Assembly (NCBI RefSeq): GCF_000250635.1
Contig: NC_016940.1
Location: forward strand, 372,001-436,000
Length of the DNA stretch: 64,000 bases
Direction: 5' to 3'
Source: Saprospira grandis str. Lewin
GTDB lineage: Bacteria > Bacteroidota > Bacteroidia > Chitinophagales > Saprospiraceae
Shown one piece after another: positions 57,542 through 64,000 of the stretch; within the stretch, counting starts at the first letter, position 1; every line of letters begins with the position of its first letter. The notes beneath the pieces are model-generated. The model was not told where the DNA came from and searched no databases. It saw only the letters and a program-made list of their open reading frames with translations. A program made the position numbers and the translations under genes.

Positions 57542-58867
57542 TTATGAAACAATGTTAATAATTGCATCACTAATGTTTTTCAAATCTCTTTTAAGTGCTC
57601 CAACTGTAGCATAATTATTCTTATATCCACAGTGGTTAATATCATTTCGCTTACCTGCTCCTGTCATTTTTTTATAATTAGACGTTAGGTGAAACCTATT
57701 TGGAGCAATAGTTCCTTCCATTCTTCTAGCGATTTCTTTGACCTCATCTTCTGATAAGTTGCTATTTCTCCTAGAAGATCTGAGCTGAAGGCGATTTGCA
57801 CTAATTTTATTTAAAACTCCGTTTGCAATTTCTCTATAGTCTTCTCTATTGATATAGCGAGTACCTTCTGTCTCCTCGATTAACCAGCTAATTGTTGTTT
57901 CTAATAGAAACGTATAACCTTGTTGCACCATATTATGCTCGATACACCATTCTACAGCATGAAAACCTTTTAGAGTTGTTGAGTTGCCCAGTGTACTTAA
58001 TTTATCATCAATTTTCTTTAAGATAGGGCGAAGTTGGTGACTAATCTGCTCATCTCCATCCAAGTTATTGATATCATTCTTGATTCTGTCAATATCAACT
58101 TCTTGAGTTAGTTGATGTCCACGACAGTTTAATATAGCGTCTGCAACTTTTTGTACATCACTAGCTAATTTGGGATTTTCTTTTTTAATCAGATTGGCCA
58201 ATTCATCGGGGTAAGAGGCCTTAGTGAACATTTCTACGGCGTCGGTCCATTGTCCTAATTCAATGATGTTATTTAGCACTTGAATAGGGGTTATACTTTT
58301 CCCTCTTCCTGCCTCAAAATTACCATAGAAAAGTCCTTTAGGGATACAATCCTTAACGGAGGCGAGGTAGTTAATGAGACTTAATGCCAACATGGGTAAA
58401 AAGCGATAGCCATTAGTGACATCCATATAGAGTTCTGAGTTTGAATCTACTTTTTCTTCTATCGCTTTGAATATTTCCCACATTTCAGATTCAGTAAAGC
58501 CATCAGGAATAGTTACGGCCTCAAAGTGACCTATTTTACCTTCTTCCTTTAGAAGTGCAAGAGTTTCACCAATTCCCCCCTCTTCATTTTCAGAAGCATA
58601 AATATTCTGCGTTAAATCATCATAATTTATTTTTGCAACACGTTTATCAAAGCAATGAGTCTTGGCCATTTCTGTTGTAAAAAAGTAAATTTCATCTATC
58701 TCAGGGTCCCAGTTCTTCAATATATTTAGCTCAAGAATTGCTCTTGACGCATAGTGGCTAGACTGTTTTTCAGCGCCATATACAGCTGTATTTTCAAATT
58801 GATAAGTTACTTTTCGGTATGCAGAATACCCCAAAAACGAGATAAAAACCTTTTTCTTCTGATTCAT
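57542..58867 (-). CDS. CARF-HEPN protein, TM1812/Csx family (first paralogue)
   Basis: A 441-aa CRISPR ancillary protein. The N-terminal CARF-like domain (residues about 1-190) starts K-K-V-F-I-S-F-L-G and carries L-Y-M-D-V-T-N-G-Y-R, the family form of the D-x-T-H-G-x-R motif seen in Csx1/TM1812 proteins (TIGR02221). The C-terminal helical domain ends with R407-N-D-I-N-H412, an R-x4-H HEPN ribonuclease motif. Proteins of this kind are switched on by cyclic oligoadenylate made by Cas10 and degrade RNA. It is the last gene of the operon, 3 bp after the HTH gene. AT-rich and poor in GGCC. Confidence 0.85.
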   Translation of the reverse strand: MNQKKKVFISFLGYSAYRKVTYQFENTAVYGAEKQSSHYASRAILELNILKNWDPEIDEIYFFTTEMAKTHCFDKRVAKINYDDLTQNIYASENEEGGIGETLALLKEEGKIGHFEAVTIPDGFTESEMWEIFKAIEEKVDSNSELYMDVTNGYRFLPMLALSLINYLASVKDCIPKGLFYGNFEAGRGKSITPIQVLNNIIELGQWTDAVEMFTKASYPDELANLIKKENPKLASDVQKVADAILNCRGHQLTQEVDIDRIKNDINNLDGDEQISHQLRPILKKIDDKLSTLGNSTTLKGFHAVEWCIEHNMVQQGYTFLLETTISWLIEETEGTRYINREDYREIANGVLNKISANRLQLRSSRRNSNLSEDEVKEIARRMEGTIAPNRFHLTSNYKKMTGAGKRNDINHCGYKNNYATVGALKRDLKNISDAIINIVS

Positions 58868-58870
58868 TGA

Positions 58871-59389
58871 TTAAAGTTGGTCCAAGGCGGCTTGCAGTAG
58901 GGGTTTGATGGTCTCCCAATCCTCATTTTTCAGCTTATCGAAGCGATGGCGCAGGCTAGCATAATGGCTAGCGAGCAGAATCGTGGGGCGAATAAAGGGG
59001 AGTTGGAGGATAGCCGCTAGGGCATCGCCGTCTTGTTTATGAATAATTTTTTTGAGTTCTTTTTTGATGAATTTCCGATGGTTGAGCAGTTGTTCGGCCT
59101 GTAATAGGGCCAGGGTGTTATGCTTATCGGAGTTCATAAAATCGTTGAGGGTATGGGCGGGAATCCCCTCAAACTGGCTACGATTGATAAAGCTGAGGGC
59201 CAAAAAATGGCGACAATTTTTGAGCTGGCTTTTAGAGGCAACGGTTCGGGGCTGGTAGTTGGGGTCGGCATATCGCTCGGGGATCCCTTGGCGGTGTTTC
59301 CATACCCGAATCGTTGTCTCTTTAAGGCCAAACTTCTTTTGTAGCTTTCTGGCTAGCTCTTCGTTGTAGCTGATGTATTTCTTCGCCAT
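58871..59389 (-). CDS. HTH-like protein between the two CARF genes
   Basis: A 172-aa protein of no family I recognise. Residues about 8-35 (E-E-L-A-R-K-L-Q-K-K-F-G-L-K-E-T-T-I-R-V-W-K-H-R) look like a helix-turn-helix. The rest is helical and basic in the middle (K-F-I-K-K-E-L-K-K-I-I-H-K). It lies within the CRISPR-associated operon, 3 bp before one CARF-HEPN gene and 53 bp after the other, yet its higher GC and GGCC content resemble core genes. It could be a regulator of the ancillary nucleases or an inserted resident gene. No known Cas protein matches it by eye. Confidence 0.7.
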   Translation of the reverse strand: MAKKYISYNEELARKLQKKFGLKETTIRVWKHRQGIPERYADPNYQPRTVASKSQLKNCRHFLALSFINRSQFEGIPAHTLNDFMNSDKHNTLALLQAEQLLNHRKFIKKELKKIIHKQDGDALAAILQLPFIRPTILLASHYASLRHRFDKLKNEDWETIKPLLQAALDQL

Positions 59390-59442
59390 AGTGGTATTTT
59401 TATGTGTTTCAATACTTGTATGGTTGAAGATAGGGAAATTAT

Positions 59443-60666
59443 TTACTTTAAAATAATTGCCTTATATCTATTTATCCGGCTTTCTAAATCTCGAATATCG
59501 GCAGTAAATGAATTCCGGCCACCAATAGAAGCATGGGCAATATCTTTACGGACATTGTTGATGGTCTTAAATAATTGATTTCGATTAAACTCTCTATGCC
59601 CATAAGCTTGATTTTTTGCATCTCTCCGACTATTTTCTGATGCAATATCCTCAACCTCATTTTGCTCACAAATATATGTAACAGCGGCCTCTACAAGAAG
59701 AATATAAGCTTGAGCATAAAAGTCTTTTTGGGCATACCATTCCGCCATTAAAATCTGAAATGCAGATTCCTGACTTCCTGATTTAGTTATAATGTCATTA
59801 AACTCTTTAAATGTCTGAGGCAAAATTAAGCGTGCTTGAGTAGAAAGGTCATTCATTTCTTTTTGAACCCGTCCTAAAAGTCCCTTAATTTGTGTAACAC
59901 TAGATAATCGTATTGCTTGTGTCAATTCTCGAATCTTTAGGGCAAGAACCTGCTGATTATCTTTTTCTAATAAATCTGCGATCAATTGACCATTGCCATG
60001 ATTCTTAAAATTATATGCCGCTTTTGACCACTCTAACATATTATCAACTGATCCCAAATCGATGATAGGTGCATGTTTTAAAGAACGAGCACTTTCAAGC
60101 ATCCCATAAAACATACCTTTAATTTTCAAATTCTTTGTTGAAACTTCTCTCAGGTAGCTCAGAATAGTGGTTATAAAAACAGCACTTGATCTAAACCCAT
60201 GCGTAATATCTAAATAGAGCTCGTCTCCATCTTGCAAAGTGCCATCAACACCTTTAATAATAATATCTAAATTTTGCTTCATTTGAACCTCGTTATATCC
60301 CCAATAAATAGGAATTACTTTTGAGCCTACACCTAATGCCTTCTCTAAGTCTGCAAATACTTGTTGCGGTTCAGAATCAAAATCAGCTTTTTCTGAAATC
60401 TCTAAATATTTCTCATCAATTTTTTCCTCATAACAATCTGACTCTTTTGCATAATGCGTATACAAGGCATCCCACATTGAGCCCATCGTCCCAATAATAA
60501 TCTTAGTATCAATAGCAAAGTGCTTTGATAGGGGAGAAGATACAAACTCTTCTCCTTCATAAGATTTTTCATCAATCTTATATGTTGCCTTAAGATAAGC
60601 TCTATTTAGAGCATCTCTATCTAAAATTCCCTTTCCCAAAAAAGAAATCAACACCTTACGTCCCAT
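59443..60666 (-). CDS. CARF-HEPN protein, TM1812/Csx family (second paralogue)
   Basis: A 407-aa protein with the same plan as the 57542-58867 product but only distant identity. The N-terminus is R-K-V-L-I-S-F-L-G, the CARF motif is L-Y-L-D-I-T-H-G-F-R, a helical linker follows, and the C-terminal HEPN motif is R373-K-D-I-A-H378. A predicted cyclic-oligoadenylate-activated RNase of a type III CRISPR system. It is preceded by a hairpin terminator and the RAMP gene. Two such paralogues in one operon suggest different ligands, different RNA targets, or a heterodimer. Confidence 0.85.
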   Translation of the reverse strand: MGRKVLISFLGKGILDRDALNRAYLKATYKIDEKSYEGEEFVSSPLSKHFAIDTKIIIGTMGSMWDALYTHYAKESDCYEEKIDEKYLEISEKADFDSEPQQVFADLEKALGVGSKVIPIYWGYNEVQMKQNLDIIIKGVDGTLQDGDELYLDITHGFRSSAVFITTILSYLREVSTKNLKIKGMFYGMLESARSLKHAPIIDLGSVDNMLEWSKAAYNFKNHGNGQLIADLLEKDNQQVLALKIRELTQAIRLSSVTQIKGLLGRVQKEMNDLSTQARLILPQTFKEFNDIITKSGSQESAFQILMAEWYAQKDFYAQAYILLVEAAVTYICEQNEVEDIASENSRRDAKNQAYGHREFNRNQLFKTINNVRKDIAHASIGGRNSFTADIRDLESRINRYKAIILK

Positions 60667-60691
60667 ATCTCCAAGTTTTTAAGTAAAAAAT

Positions 60692-60723
60692 AAAGGCCAA
60701 GGCAGTTATAGTCCTTGGCCTTT
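60692..60723 (-). terminator. Hairpin between RAMP and CARF genes
   Basis: Stem AAAGGCCAAGG / CCTTGGCCTTT with a 10-nt loop, and T-rich sequence on both sides. On the - strand it follows the RAMP gene stop by 10 bp. It may attenuate transcription into the CARF genes. Confidence 0.75.
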
Positions 60724-60732
60724 TTTGTTGGT

Positions 60733-63243
60733 TTATGATTTTACAATTACCTCATACCATTCCTTAGCTTTAGCTTCATCCTTAAAGCACTTTTTCAAGA
60801 ATTTAAAGAATTCTGTGTGCTCCATTTTCTTCTTCTTACTAGGAATCCAAGTTGCCTGTGTACGTTTGTTTTCCTTTAGCACTAACTGAAAGCTGTCTTT
60901 AAACAACTGCATGAATTTTTCCTCTTCCGCTTCTGGAATAGGATCGTAGTCTAAGTAACTAAGTGTCGCGCTGAAAAGCCCCTTTACCTGAGGGTTTGGG
61001 AATGGGTAAGAGCGTTTATTCTTTGCTATTTCATCATCTAGCTCCTTTTTCTTTTTTTCTCTTTCCGCCGCATCGTCTTTACGCTTCTGCTCCCTTTCCT
61101 CTTCTGCTTTTGCTCGCCGTTCTTCTTCCTTGCGCCGCTCTTCCGCTAACCTTTCAATTTGCTTTCGCCGCTCTTCCGCTTTAGGTTTCTCTTTTTTCAA
61201 CCCTTTTTTCACAGCCTCTGCTTTTGTCTTTAGCACTAAAGCCTTTTTTATAAGTTCTATTCTAGCATTCCCCCTTGTAATTGGAGTTAAGGCTTGCCCC
61301 CCATTTGTCTCGGTTTTATCTGGTGACACAGCTCCTAATTTCGTATAGCGAACGAGGGCTTCTTTCATTGTCCCTTTCTTTTTATTTTCATTTTTTGCAC
61401 TTCTAAAATCCTTAAGTTTCATATACTTAGGATTAAAGTCATACAGTTGTTTTTGTACCGTAGTCATGGCTAATAACTCTTTTAAGGGATCACTATTCAA
61501 CCATCTTTTTTCAAACCCCTCATCACTGAAAAATTGTTGCATCAAGAACTCAAATTGCCCCATATAAGCTGCAACCTTTCTATTTTCAATTTCTTCTGTT
61601 TTTAGATGTAGCTTTACTTTCCCAAAGCCTAGAGGCTTTCCCATACCTAAATTGTGAAAACAGCTATCCGTTCCATGCATCGTAATTGCACTAATCAAAG
61701 CCCCTAACTCCTCTGGAAGCAAATTGTGATAATGCACTTTAAACTTTGCAGTTAAGTCCTCTTTTAATGGCTTAAAATGACTTAGTATTTTTCTATTTAT
61801 ACCATTTGTTGAAGGAAGTTTTTCATAACTAAAATTTTGATGTATAGGATATCGCTTCCGACCTGCTAGGTTTACTCTTTTGGGATCATCCATATATGTT
61901 TTATAAGGCTGTCTGTAAGGAACTTTCGTTTCACCCCCCTGATCAATATAGCTAGGATAATAAGAAGCCTTAGGGCTACTCAAAACAGCTGATACTGTCT
62001 CTCCTTCAAGGTCATCATCATCTTTCTTAATAAAATTAGCATGCGAAAACTGAACCCGTCCCTTAAGCATGAGCAAGCTATTCTTTTGGTCTCCCTCATC
62101 AACATTACCAAAAATACATTGACTTAAATCAAGCTCATTTAATCTTTGATCCTTAAAATAGTCTCCAATCCGATGCTTAAAAGGCAGCTTATATAAATAG
62201 GAATAACCTAAGCTCTTAATTTTCCCCTTTTCTTCAATGAAGAAAACAGGAACTTCTTTGCCAGCCTCTAAGCGTTTCTTCCAATATTTCCAATCATGAG
62301 ATTGTTGATATTCATCAAAATCAAAATAAGCAAACTTAAAATCAGCAATTACTTCCTCTGGAACCACAAACTGCTCCCCCCCTATATCAGGAAAGATAAA
62401 CTCAAATACTTTTCCTGAGGATTTCCCTCCCTTGGGCTCTTTCCTTTTAGATGGCTGACCTGTAAAAACAACCTTTCCTTTTTGCCTAGTTTCTGTTTCA
62501 GACAGCGTACAAACTTTCCGCCCTCTATCATCTTTTGTTCTCGCTATAAAAACATCTTTTAGTCCTATTTTAGGATATAACTCATATTTATGCTTTGCTG
62601 ACTTTAAATAATCATCTTGCTCGTTATACTTATTGTATTCCGAAGATACTTGCCCATCAGTAGTTTTTTCATACTTTAAAGAAACTTTACCTTGAAAATA
62701 ATCGGACATTTTTAAACCAAAAGAATCATCTAATTCCTTATGAGAAATTCTTTTGGGCTCTCCACAACTTTCTATAATATATTTATCTCCCTCCTTCTTC
62801 ATCCAACCACATTGCTGATACTTCATTTTCTTCATATAGAAGTTGTCATGAGAACTCAAATCACGGGCAGCATAACGATGGTCGTTATAAAAATTCATCT
62901 TACTAAAAGACAATACTTCCAAGACAGAACGCAACATTCCCTTTAAAGAAGTAGCTGGAATAAAATACTGCTTATCCCCATTCGCATCATAATAGTGAGA
63001 AAAAGCCAACGGCCCACCTTCGCTACTTATTAGCTCTTTGCCCTTAGAGTCGTAGATAGCCTTATCCTTTCCCAAAACTCCATTCGCAATAAAAATAGGA
63101 CTATGTGTCTTTAGCTCTACCTCTAAGGTTCCCGAAAGGCCATCTTTAAATGGCTGGTCATGTGAAACCAATGGTCCCCAAGCAGGGTAAAACACTTTCT
63201 TCTCTAAAGGCACAAAATTGTACGGCGCTTTAATTATACTCAT
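60733..63243 (-). CDS. Large RAMP protein, TIGR03986-type CRISPR-associated
   Basis: An 836-aa protein. I take ATG 63243 (MSIIKAPYNFVPLEKKVFYP) as the start, since it is 1 bp from the upstream stop; the longer frame overlaps that gene. The N-terminus, the block F-I-P-A-T-S-L-K-G-M-L-R-S-V-L-E and the glycine-rich loop G-M-G-K-P-L-G-F-G-K-V-K-L are RAMP hallmarks, matching the TIGR03986 family found with type III systems. After residue about 660 comes a highly charged coiled coil of some 80 residues (Glu/Arg/Lys) and a small C-terminal domain. It probably binds crRNA or target RNA in an effector complex. No catalytic motif is evident. Confidence 0.85.
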   Translation of the reverse strand: MSIIKAPYNFVPLEKKVFYPAWGPLVSHDQPFKDGLSGTLEVELKTHSPIFIANGVLGKDKAIYDSKGKELISSEGGPLAFSHYYDANGDKQYFIPATSLKGMLRSVLEVLSFSKMNFYNDHRYAARDLSSHDNFYMKKMKYQQCGWMKKEGDKYIIESCGEPKRISHKELDDSFGLKMSDYFQGKVSLKYEKTTDGQVSSEYNKYNEQDDYLKSAKHKYELYPKIGLKDVFIARTKDDRGRKVCTLSETETRQKGKVVFTGQPSKRKEPKGGKSSGKVFEFIFPDIGGEQFVVPEEVIADFKFAYFDFDEYQQSHDWKYWKKRLEAGKEVPVFFIEEKGKIKSLGYSYLYKLPFKHRIGDYFKDQRLNELDLSQCIFGNVDEGDQKNSLLMLKGRVQFSHANFIKKDDDDLEGETVSAVLSSPKASYYPSYIDQGGETKVPYRQPYKTYMDDPKRVNLAGRKRYPIHQNFSYEKLPSTNGINRKILSHFKPLKEDLTAKFKVHYHNLLPEELGALISAITMHGTDSCFHNLGMGKPLGFGKVKLHLKTEEIENRKVAAYMGQFEFLMQQFFSDEGFEKRWLNSDPLKELLAMTTVQKQLYDFNPKYMKLKDFRSAKNENKKKGTMKEALVRYTKLGAVSPDKTETNGGQALTPITRGNARIELIKKALVLKTKAEAVKKGLKKEKPKAEERRKQIERLAEERRKEEERRAKAEEEREQKRKDDAAEREKKKKELDDEIAKNKRSYPFPNPQVKGLFSATLSYLDYDPIPEAEEEKFMQLFKDSFQLVLKENKRTQATWIPSKKKKMEHTEFFKFLKKCFKDEAKAKEWYEVIVKS

Positions 63244-63244
63244 C

Positions 63245-63733
63245 TTATTGTTCGTTTTTTGGGTTTTTAAATCCAGCAAAAGCCCAGCCCATTGGCTCAA
63301 AGGCTGCTGCCTTAAATTCATTATTTCCAGCCTCTACTAATGCCCAGATTTCCTTAAACAAAATTATTTGCTCCTTATTTTTGGCCATCCGCAGCTCATG
63401 ATCTATACATTTAAAAGCCTCGTTTCCTTCTACCTCCGCCAAATTCACACAGTAAATCTTTAACTCTTTACCTAGCTGCCGAATGTGCAGACTTTCCTTG
63501 CTTGCAAGATCTACAAAGGCCGCTTCTACAATAAAGCCATCATTGTCAGCTTTCAAGGCCTTTTTTAAGGCCTCAATATCCAAGGCTGATTTTTTATTGC
63601 TATTCTTTAGTCCATCCGAATACAGCTCTGGCCGCTCTGCTGATTTCCGCCAAATGTAGCCTTCATAGGTCCCCGCTTTGATTTCCTCAAGCGCTATTTC
63701 CCGCTTTTTATATTTCTGTTCTGCTATTTTCAT
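63245..63733 (-). CDS. Small type III CRISPR-associated protein (TIGR04423-like)
   Basis: A 162-aa protein whose N-terminus contains Y-E-G-Y-I-W-R-K-S-A-E-R-P-E-L, which resembles the short family TIGR04423 reported with Bacteroidetes type III loci (from memory). The middle is Lys/Glu-rich, and the C-terminal part (F-E-P-M-G-W-A-F-A-G-F) is compact. Its stop is 1 bp from the RAMP start, so they are translationally linked. It is the most upstream gene of the operon visible here. A structured repeat unit follows on its 5' side, and core effector genes, if any, lie beyond it. Confidence 0.7.
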   Translation of the reverse strand: MKIAEQKYKKREIALEEIKAGTYEGYIWRKSAERPELYSDGLKNSNKKSALDIEALKKALKADNDGFIVEAAFVDLASKESLHIRQLGKELKIYCVNLAEVEGNEAFKCIDHELRMAKNKEQIILFKEIWALVEAGNNEFKAAAFEPMGWAFAGFKNPKNEQ

Positions 63734-63762
63734 CTTTGCTTTTCTATTCTTGATCTAATAAT

Positions 63763-63914
63763 GATTTGGGCGGCCCCCTTCGGGGCGCTATGTCCGTGGG
63801 CTCGCTATTAGCTCGGCCCTGCAGCCGCCTTTGGCGGCTTGGGTCTGGCCCTGCGGGCCACCCACTACCAGCGCTGCCGCTTTAGCGGGCCTTCGGCCCG
63901 CTCTTTAAGGGCCA
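63763..63914 (+). repeat. Structured intergenic repeat, copy M
   Basis: A + oriented unit with hairpin 1 CCCCTTCGGGG, the linker GCTCGGCCCTGC, hairpin 2 AGCCGCC-TTT-GGCGGCT, TGGGTC, hairpin 3 TGGCCC-TGC-GGGCCA, and a further stem GCGGGCC-TTC-GGCCCGC. It lies 5' of the CRISPR-associated operon. Confidence 0.8.
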
Positions 63915-64000
63915 TTAAGCCTCCGTAGTTTGGATCTCCCCCTTCATTCGGCCATGTCCGCGCATTACGCCTCCACCTAAGGGCAGACGGCCCTCACAAA
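63915..64000 (-). other. Open frame running off the right edge
   Basis: On the - strand the last 86 bp are an open frame ending in G-G-G-V-M-R-G-H-G-R-M-K-G-E-I-Q-T-T-E-A and a TAA. It may be the C-terminus of a gene beyond the window or chance within repeat DNA. No family is recognised. Confidence 0.3.

Overview
The window looks like a chromosomal segment of a filamentous, gliding-type Bacteroidetes of the Saprospiraceae; Saprospira grandis is my best guess from the GGCC-rich coding style and the dense intergenic repeats. Supporting genes are a 2,017-aa adhesin with a gliding-type (CHU_C) C-terminus followed by a PorP/SprF-OmpA protein, a 2,340-aa secreted protein with a type IX secretion sorting tail, many lipoproteins, and Bacteroidetes-style genes with weak ribosome binding sites. 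No rRNA, tRNA or CRISPR array was seen.

Layout. 0-7.3 kb: an unknown YD-type protein, an MBOAT O-acyltransferase with a frameshifted SGNH/AlgJ-like partner, and a large SbcC. 8.4-13.9 kb is a defence island: a Septu-like pair (HNH nuclease and ATPase), then a PARIS-like pair (AriA-type ATPase and AriB-type DUF4435/TOPRIM protein) that sits between two 110-bp direct repeats. One of these repeats is the 3' end of a small helix-turn-helix gene. 14.9-19 kb: a TolC / HlyD-like / ABC-2 permease operon facing a Crp/Fnr regulator. 19.7-21.3 kb: a complete Tn5/IS4-type insertion sequence with a 9-bp target duplication, inserted into an intergenic repeat. 21.4-28.2 kb: a ClpA/B-like AAA+ protein, a MORN-repeat protein, a CdaA diadenylate cyclase, PBP2 and a small unknown gene. 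28.8-34 kb: small lipoproteins and immunity-like proteins between repeats. 35.3-44 kb: a TPR protein and the giant secreted protein. 44.6-49.7 kb: an FtsX-type permease with a His-rich tandem repeat, RecF, a TPM-domain protein and PorP/SprF-OmpA. 49.8-55.9 kb: the SprB-like adhesin with 750-bp internal repeats. 56.0-57.3 kb: an IS3-family element. 57.5-63.7 kb: a type III CRISPR-associated operon with two CARF-HEPN proteins of the TM1812/Csx family, an HTH-like protein between them, a large TIGR03986-type RAMP protein and a small TIGR04423-like protein. Cas10 and arrays, if present, lie beyond the right edge.

The most unusual feature is an intergenic repeat family with at least a dozen copies. 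Linkers are conserved, but the arms of three to four short hairpins are swapped between copies while staying self-complementary. That points to selection on folded RNA or DNA. The second is the defence cassette bounded by long direct repeats with no recombinase. The third is the CRISPR accessory operon with its unassigned HTH gene.
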